Shown: piece after piece, positions 47,461 to 56,114 of the stretch
Layout: every line of letters begins with the position of its first letter
Numbering within the stretch: the stretch's first letter is position 1
Assembly (NCBI GenBank): GCA_027315405.1
Contig: DAHUYB010000093.1
Span: forward strand, 1-64,000
Direction: 5' to 3'
DNA length: 64,000 bases
Source of the DNA: Gammaproteobacteria bacterium
GTDB lineage: Bacteria; Pseudomonadota; Gammaproteobacteria; Natronospirales; REEB76
Made by a program: the position numbers and the translations under genes
Notes under the pieces: model-generated
Databases searched by the model: none
Told to the model about the DNA's origin: nothing
The model's input: only the letters and a program-made list of their open reading frames with translations

Positions 47461-48533
47461 AGATCGTGATTATGGCGGGAGGCACAGGCGGTCATGTTTT
47501 CCCGGCGCTGGCGGTGGCGGAAGTGCTGCGCGCACACGGGCATGAGCTCGCCTGGATGGGAACGCAAACGGGATTGGAAGTAGGCGTGGCGGCCCGCGCC
47601 GGCATACCCATGGAATGCATTCAGGTGGGCGGGGTGCGCGGTAAAGACATGGCAACCCTGCTAAAAGCACCGTTCACAGTGCTGCGCGCCGTAGCTGAAG
47701 CACGCGCTATTTTCCAGCGGTTTAAACCCAAGGTAGCCTTGGGCATGGGCGGATTTGCCAGCGGTCCCGGCGGCCTGGCCGCGCGCTTGTTGGGCTGCCC
47801 ATTGGTGCTGCACGAACAAAATGCGATTCCAGGCATGACCAATCGCGTGCTCAGTCATGTGGCAATCCAAGTGCTGGAAGGATTCCCTAAAAGTTTTGCC
47901 GCATCCCGGCATGCGCACTATGTGGGTAACCCGGTGCGCGCCGGTATCACGGAACTGTCCCCACCCGAAATCCGGTTTGCAAATCGCGCCGGCAAAGGGC
48001 GGCTGCTGGTGATCGGCGGCAGCCAGGGCGCGCGGGTGCTGAACGACAACGTGCCGCCAGCGCTGGCGCAACTGGATGCCGCACTGTGCCCCGAAGTCTG
48101 GCATCAGACGGGCGTCCGTGACGCCGGGCGGGTGGTGTCGGCCTACCGGAAATTCGGCGTGGTTGCGCGTGTCATGCCGTTCATCGAAGACATGACGGCT
48201 GCTTATGGCTGGGCGGATCTGGCGCTGTGCCGCGCCGGTGCGCTCACGGTGTCAGAACTGGCGGTGGCGGGACTGGGCGCCGTGCTGGTACCGTTTGCCG
48301 CCGCGGTCGATGATCATCAGAGCCGCAACGCGGCATTTCTCGCCGATGCCAGCGCGTCAGAGTTGTTGCCTGAATCCAAAATTTCACCGCAGACCCTGAG
48401 CACTTTACTCGCTCACCTGCTGCGTGACCGGAATCTCATGCTGGGTATGGCTAAGCGCGCGCGGGCGTTGGCCAAAGCAGATGCCGCTGAAAAAGTCGCC
48501 GAGGTTTGTTTGCAGGTGGGGGCACTCGCATGA
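47457..48533 (+). CDS. murG: Lipid II synthase MurG
   Basis: 358-residue GT-B glycosyltransferase. N-terminal [17 protein letters not shown], the [20 protein letters not shown] loop and [13 protein letters not shown] between the domains, and C-terminal [30 protein letters not shown] for UDP-GlcNAc binding. It adds GlcNAc to lipid I at the inner face of the membrane. The ATG at 47457 has GAGAGG upstream; a GTG at 47439 is rejected. The stop overlaps the murC ATG. Confidence 0.96.
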   Translation: MKIVIMAGGTGGHVFPALAVAEVLRAHGHELAWMGTQTGLEVGVAARAGIPMECIQVGGVRGKDMATLLKAPFTVLRAVAEARAIFQRFKPKVALGMGGFASGPGGLAARLLGCPLVLHEQNAIPGMTNRVLSHVAIQVLEGFPKSFAASRHAHYVGNPVRAGITELSPPEIRFANRAGKGRLLVIGGSQGARVLNDNVPPALAQLDAALCPEVWHQTGVRDAGRVVSAYRKFGVVARVMPFIEDMTAAYGWADLALCRAGALTVSELAVAGLGAVLVPFAAAVDDHQSRNAAFLADASASELLPESKISPQTLSTLLAHLLRDRNLMLGMAKRARALAKADAAEKVAEVCLQVGALA

Positions 48534-49969
48534 ACGAATTCATGCGCCGCATCCGGCATCTGCACTTCGTCGGCATCGGTGGCGCCGGTATGGGTGGTAT
48601 CGCCGAGGTATTCATCAATCTCGGCTATCGCGTGAGCGGCAGCGATCTCAGGCAGAACTCCATCACCCGACGGCTCACCGGCTTGGGCGCGCAGGTGAGT
48701 CTCGGTCACCGCGCGGACCAGCTGACGGATGCGGATGTGGTTGTCATGTCGAGCGCCGTCACTGAGGACAATCTGGAAGTGGCGGCGGCGCACGCACGCC
48801 TCATCCCGGTGGTGCGGCGCGCGGAAATGCTCGCCGAACTCATGCGCTTCCGTTTCGGTATTGCCGTGGCCGGCACCCACGGCAAGACCACCACCACCAG
48901 TTTGGTGGCGAGCGTGCTCTCGGAAGCCGGCCTGGACCCGACTTTCATTATTGGTGGCCGTCTCATCAGCGCTGGCGCCAATGCGCGCCTCGGTACCGGC
49001 CGCTATCTGGTGGCGGAGGCGGATGAAAGTGATGCTTCATTCCTCTACTTACAGCCGCTGGTGGCGGTGGTCACCAACATCGACGCTGATCACCTCGGCA
49101 CCTATGCCGGGGATTTTAACCGTCTGCGTGCCGCCTTCATCGAATTCCTGCATCACCTGCCGTTTTATGGCCTCGCGGTACTGTGCCTGGAGGATGCGGA
49201 GGTGCGCAACATTATGTCGGAAGTAGCCCGGCCGGTCATTACCTATGGATTCAACGAGGCCGCGGATTTCCGCGCCACTGATATTCGGCGCGCAGGCAAC
49301 GTGACCCGTTTCAAGGCGTGGAAACCGGGGCAATCACAAGCACTGGAAGTCACGCTCAATCTCGCCGGACGACACAACGTGCTCAACGCCCTTGCGGCCA
49401 TGGCCATCGCCCAGGATTTGGAAATCGGCGACGATGCCTTGTTGCGTGCCTTCGCCAATTTCCAGGGTGTGGGCCGCCGTTTTCAGATTCACGGCGAGGT
49501 GCGGATACCTGCAGGCCAGGTGCTGCTGGTGGATGACTACGGCCATCATCCGCGTGAACTCACGGCCACCCTGGAGGCGGCGCGCGAAGGCTGGCCGTCC
49601 CGGCGGCTGGTGGTGGCGTTCCAGCCGCACCGCTATACGCGCACGCGTGACTTATTCGAGGATTTTGCCGAAGTGCTGTCGCAGGTGGATGTGCTGGTGT
49701 TGCTGGACGTGTATGCAGCGGGTGAAGCAGCGATCGCTGGCGCCGATGGGCGTGCGCTGGCACGCTCCATCCGCAATCGCGGTCTTGTCGATCCGGTGTT
49801 CGTAGCGCAGGCACAGGATTTACCGGAAGTCTTGCTTAGCCTGCTCAAGGATGGGGATCTGCTGTTGATGCTCGGTGCCGGCGACATCGGCGGTATAACC
49901 GCGGAGCTGCCGCAGCGACTAGCGCGTGAATGTCCGCAGCAATCATCCAAGCTGGAGCACAAACATTGA
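48530..49969 (+). CDS. murC: UDP-MurNAc L-alanine ligase MurC
   Basis: 479 residues. Opening [31 protein letters not shown] motif [14 protein letters not shown] near 113, [12 protein letters not shown] and [15 protein letters not shown] are diagnostic. It adds the first L-Ala to UDP-MurNAc. ATG overlaps the murG stop. The next gene is ftsQ directly; murB and ddl, usual in between, are absent. Confidence 0.96.
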   Translation: MNEFMRRIRHLHFVGIGGAGMGGIAEVFINLGYRVSGSDLRQNSITRRLTGLGAQVSLGHRADQLTDADVVVMSSAVTEDNLEVAAAHARLIPVVRRAEMLAELMRFRFGIAVAGTHGKTTTTSLVASVLSEAGLDPTFIIGGRLISAGANARLGTGRYLVAEADESDASFLYLQPLVAVVTNIDADHLGTYAGDFNRLRAAFIEFLHHLPFYGLAVLCLEDAEVRNIMSEVARPVITYGFNEAADFRATDIRRAGNVTRFKAWKPGQSQALEVTLNLAGRHNVLNALAAMAIAQDLEIGDDALLRAFANFQGVGRRFQIHGEVRIPAGQVLLVDDYGHHPRELTATLEAAREGWPSRRLVVAFQPHRYTRTRDLFEDFAEVLSQVDVLVLLDVYAAGEAAIAGADGRALARSIRNRGLVDPVFVAQAQDLPEVLLSLLKDGDLLLMLGAGDIGGITAELPQRLARECPQQSSKLEHKH

Positions 49970-50001
49970 GCCCGCGCGTGCGCCATGCTGGGAGCGGAGT
50001 A

Positions 50002-50847
50002 ATGCGGCGCCGGTTGCTGTGGTTGTCTGGCGTGACCTTGATAATGCTGCTGGCGGTGATCCTGTGGACCAGGTATTTCTCGCGACCACTATTCCCGGGA
50101 CCGGCGCTGACCGAGCTGGTGATCCCGGGACCGCTTGTGCATGTGCAGCCGCAGGCAGTGCAGGCGGCGGTGCTACCGGCGCTGGGCAAGGGGTTTTTCA
50201 GCACCAATGTGTCGCAGATTCAAGCAGCGGTACGGACGGTGCCCTGGGTGTCCAGTGTGGCCGTGCGCCGCAGCTGGCCGCACACACTTTATATAGATAT
50301 CACAGAGGAAGTGCCGGTGGCGCGCTGGAACGGGACAGGCCTGATGGACGCCCAAGGCCGGGTATTTGTGCATTCCGCGAACGGCGCCTGGGCAAAGCTA
50401 CCCAGGTTGTCCGGTCCGGAAGGCAGCGAGCAGGACGTGTTGGCGGAATTCAACGCATTTACCTCATTACTGACGATGCGCGGACTGATGCTTCAGCAAT
50501 TGAAAATAGATGCGCGCGGCGACTCCACGCTGGAACTCAACAACGGCATCGAAGTTCGCCTGGGGCGCGCAGACGCAGAAGCACGCCTCAAACGTTTCGT
50601 TACGGTGGCACTGCCGACACTGAGTGAAAAACTCGCGGCCGTGGCCTACGTGGACATGCGCTATACCAACGGATTTGCCGTGGGTTGGGCGAGCCCGGGG
50701 ATTTCGCCGGCATGCCAGCGGCACGCCGGCCCGGGTGAGCGACCACCCACGAGTGGGCGGGCTGGTGGGCGCGCCAGGGATGGTTCACAGAACGCATGTA
50801 CGACGCCCGCCGTTGGGCATAGCAAAGAGGTTGGACCGAATGTCTAG
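50002..50847 (+). CDS. ftsQ: Cell division protein FtsQ
   Basis: 281 residues from the ATG at 50002, which has GGAGCGGAG upstream; an ATG at 49930 inside murC is the alternative. Membrane helix LLWLSGVTLIMLLAVILW, POTRA domain (VIPGPLVHVQPQAVQAAVLPAL to ITEEVPVARW), and the FtsQ beta domain ending VDMRYTNGFAVGW. After this normal end point a 50-residue Gly/Pro/Arg-rich tail follows. The last eight bases overlap ftsA. It links the Z-ring to FtsL/FtsB. Confidence 0.92.
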   Translation: MRRRLLWLSGVTLIMLLAVILWTRYFSRPLFPGPALTELVIPGPLVHVQPQAVQAAVLPALGKGFFSTNVSQIQAAVRTVPWVSSVAVRRSWPHTLYIDITEEVPVARWNGTGLMDAQGRVFVHSANGAWAKLPRLSGPEGSEQDVLAEFNAFTSLLTMRGLMLQQLKIDARGDSTLELNNGIEVRLGRADAEARLKRFVTVALPTLSEKLAAVAYVDMRYTNGFAVGWASPGISPACQRHAGPGERPPTSGRAGGRARDGSQNACTTPAVGHSKEVGPNV

Positions 50848-52081
50848 AAAGACCGACAAACAGTTGATCGTGGGCCTGGATGTGGGTACCTCCAAGGTGG
50901 TAGCCATCGTTGGTGAAATACTTTCCGACGGCGCTGTTGAGATTGTGGGCATCGGCTCGCATCCATCGCGCGGACTCAAACGCGGCGTGGTGGTGAACAT
51001 TGAATCCACGGTGCAATCCATCCAGCGCGCCGTGGCGGAGGCCGAACTCATGGCCGGCTGCCAGATCCATTCAGTATATGCGGGTATAGCCGGCAGCCAC
51101 GTGCGCAGTCTTAACTCCCACGGCGTGGTCGCCATCCGCGATAAGGAAGTGACCGCCGGCGACGTGGAGCGCGTGATTGACGCCGCGCGTGCCGTCAGCA
51201 TCCCTGCGGATCAGAGGATTCTGCACATCCTGCCCCAGGATTTCGTGATTGACGGCCAGGATGGTATCCGTGAGCCCATCGGCATGTCCGGCGTGCGCCT
51301 GGAGGTGCACGTGCACATCGTAACCGGCGCCATGAGCGCAGCCCAGAACATCGTGCGCTGTGTGGAGCGCTGCGGCCTGAAGGTAGACGATATCATCCTG
51401 GAGCAGATCGCCTCCAGCTACGCGGTACTCAACGAGGATGAAAAGGATCTGGGTGTATGCCTGGTGGATGTGGGCGGCGGCACCACCGACATTGCGGTGT
51501 TCACCGACGGTGCCATCCGCCACACAGCGGTGATTCCGATTGCCGGCGACCAGGTTACCAATGATATCGCCGTGGCCTTGCGTACTCCCACGCATCATGC
51601 TGAGGAAATCAAGATCAAATATGCCTGTGCCCTGCCGCAACTGGCGAGCGCCGATGAAACCATTGAGGTGCCGAGCGTGGGCGAACGACCATCGCGTCGC
51701 TTGGCGCGTCAAACTCTCGCGGAAGTGGTGGAACCGCGTTACGAGGAACTCTTCAGCCTTGTCCAGGCGGAGATGCGGCGCAGCGGATTCGAGGATGCGG
51801 TGCCCGCCGGCATCGTGCTTACCGGCGGCAGCGCCAAGATGGAAGGTGCTGTGGAGCTGGCTGAGGAAGTATTCCACGCGCCCGTGCGTCTGGGTGTGCC
51901 GCAATACGTCACCGGATTGGTGGACGTCGTGCGTAATCCAATCCATGCCACCGGCGTGGGCTTATTGCTATTCGGGGCACACAGTCTGCCACGGGACGGT
52001 GTAGCGCGTCGCGATCACGGTAGCGTGAATGTGAAGGATGCATGGCAGCGCATGAAGCAATGGTTTCAGGGTTCATTTTGA
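50840..52081 (+). CDS. ftsA: Cell division protein FtsA
   Basis: 413 residues, actin-like ATPase. LIVGLDVGTSKVVAIVGEI (phosphate 1), the 1C subdomain (ILPQDFVIDGQDGIREP), CLVDVGGGTTDIAVF (phosphate 2) and GIVLTGGSAKMEG (adenosine site). The C-terminal MTS helix is WQRMKQWFQGSF. It tethers FtsZ to the membrane. ATG overlaps ftsQ; longer in-frame readings are shadows. Confidence 0.96.
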   Translation: MSRKTDKQLIVGLDVGTSKVVAIVGEILSDGAVEIVGIGSHPSRGLKRGVVVNIESTVQSIQRAVAEAELMAGCQIHSVYAGIAGSHVRSLNSHGVVAIRDKEVTAGDVERVIDAARAVSIPADQRILHILPQDFVIDGQDGIREPIGMSGVRLEVHVHIVTGAMSAAQNIVRCVERCGLKVDDIILEQIASSYAVLNEDEKDLGVCLVDVGGGTTDIAVFTDGAIRHTAVIPIAGDQVTNDIAVALRTPTHHAEEIKIKYACALPQLASADETIEVPSVGERPSRRLARQTLAEVVEPRYEELFSLVQAEMRRSGFEDAVPAGIVLTGGSAKMEGAVELAEEVFHAPVRLGVPQYVTGLVDVVRNPIHATGVGLLLFGAHSLPRDGVARRDHGSVNVKDAWQRMKQWFQGSF

Positions 52082-52121
52082 TTTGTGCTTAATATTGTAA
52101 ACATGCAGAGGAGATCGGGAC

Positions 52122-53285
52122 ATGAATTGGACAATCGAAGAGGACGTTAATCAGAGTGCCGTCATCAAGGTGATCGGCGTGGGTGGTGGCGGCGGTAACG
52201 CCGTGCAGCATATGCTGGCCAGTGGCATTGAGGGCGTGGATTTCATCGCCATCAATACCGATGCCCAGGTGTTGAAGAAAATCAACGCACGCACAACGCT
52301 GCAGATTGGCAGCAACCTCACCCGCGGATTAGGTGCCGGCTCCAATCCGGAAACCGGCAAGCAGGCTGCGCTGGAAGACCGCGACCGGCTGGAAGAAGTC
52401 CTGCGCGGCAGCGACATGGTGTTCATTACTGCCGGCATGGGTGGCGGCACCGGCACCGGGGCGGCGCCGGTGGTAGCGCAGGTGGCCAAGGAACTGGACG
52501 TGCTGGTGGTGGCGGTGGTGACCAAACCCTTCCCCCACGAAGGCAGCAAACGCATGAAAGTTGCCGAGCAAGGGCTGGCGGAATTGAGCCAATACGTGGA
52601 TTCGCTCATCGTGATTCCCAACGAGAAGCTGTCTGCAGTGCTCGGCCGTGATATCCCCATGTTGCAGGCATTTCAGGCAGCCAACGAGGTGTTACACGGC
52701 GCGGTGCGTGGTATCGCTGACATCATTACCCGGCCCGGCCTTATGAACCTGGATTTCGCCGATGTGCGCACGGTTATGTCGGAGATGGGTATGGCCATGA
52801 TGGGCACGGGTCAGGCCAGCGGCGAAGGCCGGGCACGCAAGGCCAGTGAGGCTGCGGTCACGAGTCCGTTGCTGGAAAATATCAACCTGCAAGGGGCCCG
52901 GGGCATTCTAGTCAATATCACCGCCGGTATGGATCTGACCATGGGCGAGTACGAAGAGGTCATGGATATTGCCCATGGCTACGCGGTGGAAGACGCCTCC
53001 ATCAAAGTGGGTACCGTGTTGGATCCATCCATGAGTGATGAGATCCGCGTTACGGTAGTGGCTACGGGCCTATCTCGGCCGCAACTACAGTCGGCGCCAG
53101 CGGTGAAACCGGTAGTACAGCACCCCCAGCTGGTGCCCTTGGCACGCACCGGCACAGACGAACGCCCCGACTGGAAGAAGTTGGAAAAGCCCGCGTATGT
53201 AAGGCAGCGTGAAAAGGATGATCTGGACCCCCAGAGCCAGGAGTACCTGGACATCCCGGCCTTCCTGCGGCGACAGGCAGATTGA
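52122..53285 (+). CDS. ftsZ: Cell division GTPase FtsZ
   Basis: 387 residues. GVGGGGGNAVQHM (T1), the tubulin signature GGGTGTGAAPVVA near 107-119, and NLDFADVRTVM in the T7 region. The C-terminal conserved peptide is LDIPAFLRRQ, the binding site for FtsA and ZapD. Strong AGAGGAGA ribosome site at 52110. Last gene of the main division run before lpxC. Confidence 0.97.
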   Translation: MNWTIEEDVNQSAVIKVIGVGGGGGNAVQHMLASGIEGVDFIAINTDAQVLKKINARTTLQIGSNLTRGLGAGSNPETGKQAALEDRDRLEEVLRGSDMVFITAGMGGGTGTGAAPVVAQVAKELDVLVVAVVTKPFPHEGSKRMKVAEQGLAELSQYVDSLIVIPNEKLSAVLGRDIPMLQAFQAANEVLHGAVRGIADIITRPGLMNLDFADVRTVMSEMGMAMMGTGQASGEGRARKASEAAVTSPLLENINLQGARGILVNITAGMDLTMGEYEEVMDIAHGYAVEDASIKVGTVLDPSMSDEIRVTVVATGLSRPQLQSAPAVKPVVQHPQLVPLARTGTDERPDWKKLEKPAYVRQREKDDLDPQSQEYLDIPAFLRRQAD

Positions 53286-53488
53286 GCAGGGTTGGGGCCT
53301 ATCCTGAGGGGGTGGGAAACCTTGTGAGGCCCGCGCGGCCTGTGATAACGTACCGGGTCGCGAAGCCGTAAACCGGGCTGAGATCCGTGGGCCTAATGCC
53401 GTGGCTTCTCGAAAAACACAGCGCCTTGCCCCGGCGGAAACCGGGTTTATGCGGGGTCCCTGTCAAGAAAATTAGGTTACACCACGGC

Positions 53489-54400
53489 ATGTTGAAACAG
53501 CGTACCCTCAAAAACTCCATCCGCGCCACCGGCGTAGGTCTGCACACGGGTGAAAAGGTCTATATGACCCTACGTCCGGCGGCCCCCAACACCGGTATCA
53601 TTTTCCGGCGAGTGGATTTGGAAAAGCCCGTCGAGATTCGCGCCAACGCCGAACACGTGGGCGACACCATGTTGGGCACCACCCTTGTGAACGGCGATAT
53701 CCGCGTGTCGACGGTGGAGCATCTGTTGTCAGCCTTCGCCGGGCTGGGTATAGACAACGCGCACGTGGATTTGAGCGCCGCCGAAGTACCGATCATGGAC
53801 GGCAGCGCCGGGCCGTTTGTATTCCTCTTGCAATCCGCAGGTATTGAAGAGCAAAACGCCCATAAGCGTTTCATCCGCATCCGCGAAAGCTTGGAAGTGC
53901 GAGAGGGCGACAAATGGGCGCGCTTCGAACCCTTTGACGGTTTCAAGGTTAGTTTCCAGATAGATTTTGACCATCCGATCTTCAAGAAGCATACCCAGAG
54001 TACCACGGTGGATTTTTCCACTACTTCCTTTGTAAAGGAAGTAAGCCGCGCGCGCACCTTCGGTTTCATGCGCGACATCGAAATGCTGCGTCAGCGGCAT
54101 CTGACTCTGGGTGCATCACTGGATAATGCCATTGCGCTGGATGATTACAGGATTCTCAATGAGGATGGGCTGCGTTACGAGGATGAGTTTGTCAAGCACA
54201 AGATCCTTGATTCCATCGGCGATTTGTACCTGCTTGGACATAGCTTGATCGGCGCTTTCAGTGCCTATAAATCGGGCCATGGACTCAACAATGCGCTGCT
54301 GCGTGTGCTCTTGGCCAAACGGGCATCCTGGGAAGAGGTTACCTTCGATGATGCGGCAGCGGCGCCCATTTCATACATGACGCCGGTGCACGCGCTTTAG
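53489..54400 (+). CDS. lpxC: UDP-3-O-acyl-GlcNAc deacetylase LpxC
   Basis: 303 residues from the ATG at 53489 ([24 protein letters not shown]). Zinc and catalytic residues sit in [35 protein letters not shown] and SYKSGHG-like [15 protein letters not shown]. It commits UDP-acyl-GlcNAc to lipid A. The 203 bases before it (53286-53488) contain GC-rich inverted stretches but no second gene; promoter not certain. Longer reading from 53387 is not conserved. Confidence 0.96.
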   Translation: MLKQRTLKNSIRATGVGLHTGEKVYMTLRPAAPNTGIIFRRVDLEKPVEIRANAEHVGDTMLGTTLVNGDIRVSTVEHLLSAFAGLGIDNAHVDLSAAEVPIMDGSAGPFVFLLQSAGIEEQNAHKRFIRIRESLEVREGDKWARFEPFDGFKVSFQIDFDHPIFKKHTQSTTVDFSTTSFVKEVSRARTFGFMRDIEMLRQRHLTLGASLDNAIALDDYRILNEDGLRYEDEFVKHKILDSIGDLYLLGHSLIGAFSAYKSGHGLNNALLRVLLAKRASWEEVTFDDAAAAPISYMTPVHAL

Positions 54401-54437
54401 TATTTCACTAGAACTTAAATTTCAAACCTTAAGGATA

Positions 54438-54887
54438 TTAAATCCGCGGATTGCGATTACGGGCGAGACGCTGGAGTGAATGTCTAAGTGGCCCTTCACC
54501 GATTTCCGCCGCTGTGATTTCGAGAATTTGACGTACTGCATTAGATAACGTTTGCGCCATCGCTTTGGCTGTGAGCGGCACCGGCGGTTCCGGCAGAACC
54601 TGCACTCGGAGTGTGTCACAGTGCAGATTGTCAGGGGCGAGTTTTTCCAGGAGCTCGCGGTGTTGGTAGCGGATTGGAGTTGCTGTGGCGGCGCTGTCCA
54701 TGTAGATGACCAGCGTGCCAGCCTCCAATGCAGCACCAAGACAATGGCTTGCCAGCGCTGGCGGCAGTCGGCGGCGTACCGTGTCGCGCAGACCAACGAG
54801 GCGCTGGGCTTCGACTGTCAACAGTTTGAGTTGGGAATCATTGCTGGTGAGCAGTGCGTTGAGGGAATGAGATTTTGGTGCTGCCAT
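54438..54887 (-). CDS. dciA: DciA family protein (DUF721)
   Basis: 149 residues. The N-terminal KH-like DUF721 core has LLTVEAQRLVGLRDTVRRRLPPALASHCLGAALEAGTLVIYMDSAATATPIRYQHRELLEKL, followed by a helical tail. DciA loads or stimulates the replicative helicase DnaB in bacteria without DnaC. Its place between lpxC and secA, opposite in direction, is conserved in pseudomonads and relatives. Divergent from the M23 gene over 27 bases. Confidence 0.85.
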   Translation of the reverse strand: MAAPKSHSLNALLTSNDSQLKLLTVEAQRLVGLRDTVRRRLPPALASHCLGAALEAGTLVIYMDSAATATPIRYQHRELLEKLAPDNLHCDTLRVQVLPEPPVPLTAKAMAQTLSNAVRQILEITAAEIGEGPLRHSLQRLARNRNPRI

Positions 54888-54914
54888 TAGCGTATTCGGT
54901 GACTACGGGGAGTG

Positions 54915-55874
54915 ATGCGGATGAGCCGTATTTTATTCATAAAACATGGTCAGTTGCGCCAACTGGATTTGAGCAGGCCCATGATACTAGCCGCGACAGT
55001 GGTTCTGGGTATCCTGATAGGTGGCTCACTGTTCCTGGCGGGTTTTGGTGCTGCCAGCTGGTTTACCCGACCGCTGGAAGGTATCCAAGCCTGGCAAGCA
55101 CGTTTCACTAGGCAGGCACAGGAAATAGACAGTGCCAAACGCGTTGCCCAGGCGAATATTGATGCCTTATCCGCCAAAGTGGGCGAGCTGCAAGCGCATA
55201 TCATCCGTCTGGATGCACTGGGCCAGCAGCTTACCCGCATGGCAGGTCTGAATCACGGCGAATTCAATTTCAGCAAACCGCCTGCCGAGGGCGGTCCCGA
55301 AACCAGTGGACCAGTTCAACACGTGGCAGTGCCTGATTTCATCAGTAATCTCGGCCAGCTATCCGCGCGAATAAATAACCGCGAACAGCAGTTTACCGTG
55401 CTTGAAAGCCTGCTAATGAACCGCAATGTCCGGTTACTGGCGATGCCCTCCGGACCACCCGTGATAGCGGGCTATGAGAGTTCGCCATTCGGTATGCGCA
55501 TCGACCCGTTCACCGGCGAGCTGTCGTTTCACCCGGGCATTGATTTCGCCGGCCCCGAGGGCGAGCCGGTGGAGGCAGCAGCGGCCGGCGTGGTCACTTG
55601 GGCCGGGCCACGCTCCGGTTACGGCAACATGGTGGAGATTGACCACGGCAATGGCTATGCAACCCTTTATGGGCACAGTGAAAAGGTATTGGTACATGTG
55701 GGTGAAGTCGTGAAGAAGGGCCAGGAAATCGCCCTATTGGGCTCCACCGGACGTTCGACAGGCCCCCATGTGCACTTTGAAGTCTTATACAATGGCAAAC
55801 CGGTCAACCCGGCGCGGTTTGTGAACGCTTCGGGGCGGGTGCGGTTGGCCGCCATGCCCCGGAGTCTGGACTGA
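54915..55874 (+). CDS. M23 family metallopeptidase
   Basis: 319 residues. Membrane anchor (ILAATVVLGILIGGSLFLAGFGAAS), coiled coil (about 55-110), then the LytM domain: FHPGIDFAGPEGEPVEAAAAGVV (zinc His and Asp), YGHSEKVLVHVGE and STGRSTGPHVHFEVLYNG (HxH). Complete zinc and catalytic residues suggest an active DD-endopeptidase acting on peptidoglycan in the periplasm. ATG at 54915 has GGGGAG; a second ATG at 54921 is possible. Precedes secA. Confidence 0.9.
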   Translation: MRMSRILFIKHGQLRQLDLSRPMILAATVVLGILIGGSLFLAGFGAASWFTRPLEGIQAWQARFTRQAQEIDSAKRVAQANIDALSAKVGELQAHIIRLDALGQQLTRMAGLNHGEFNFSKPPAEGGPETSGPVQHVAVPDFISNLGQLSARINNREQQFTVLESLLMNRNVRLLAMPSGPPVIAGYESSPFGMRIDPFTGELSFHPGIDFAGPEGEPVEAAAAGVVTWAGPRSGYGNMVEIDHGNGYATLYGHSEKVLVHVGEVVKKGQEIALLGSTGRSTGPHVHFEVLYNGKPVNPARFVNASGRVRLAAMPRSLD

Positions 55875-56114
55875 CAGGACCCTCAAAAACACGCAGTGAT
55901 GGCCTTTGCCAGGCAATCTCGAAACGGGTTTTCGGATTACCGCAGCAGTTCTTGAAAGGCATGGGATTTTTGGGATCCGGCTCATCCGTTCTTTGTCCGC
56001 GGCTTCAGACTCCACCGGAACCGTCTTGATACCCGCCCGCGTGCTTACAGGGCACATGGGCCTGCTGTGGTTGACGTGCGGATAAGCGCTGGTGCTGCAA
56101 ACTGGAATAACGTA
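55875..56114. other. secA leader region, no gene found
   Basis: 240 bases between the M23 peptidase and secA. No SecM-like arrest peptide is recognisable: the only short frame (from 55902, 18 codons) has no ribosome site or FxxxxWIxxxxGIRAGP-like end. TTGACG at 56071 lacks a matching -10. Confidence 0.5.

Noticed and set aside
51071-51946. 291-residue minus-strand frame opposite ftsA
   Set aside because: His/Ala/Gly-rich antisense shadow without a ribosome site.
55902-55958. SecM-like leader before secA
   Set aside because: The 18-codon frame lacks a ribosome site, signal peptide and arrest motif.
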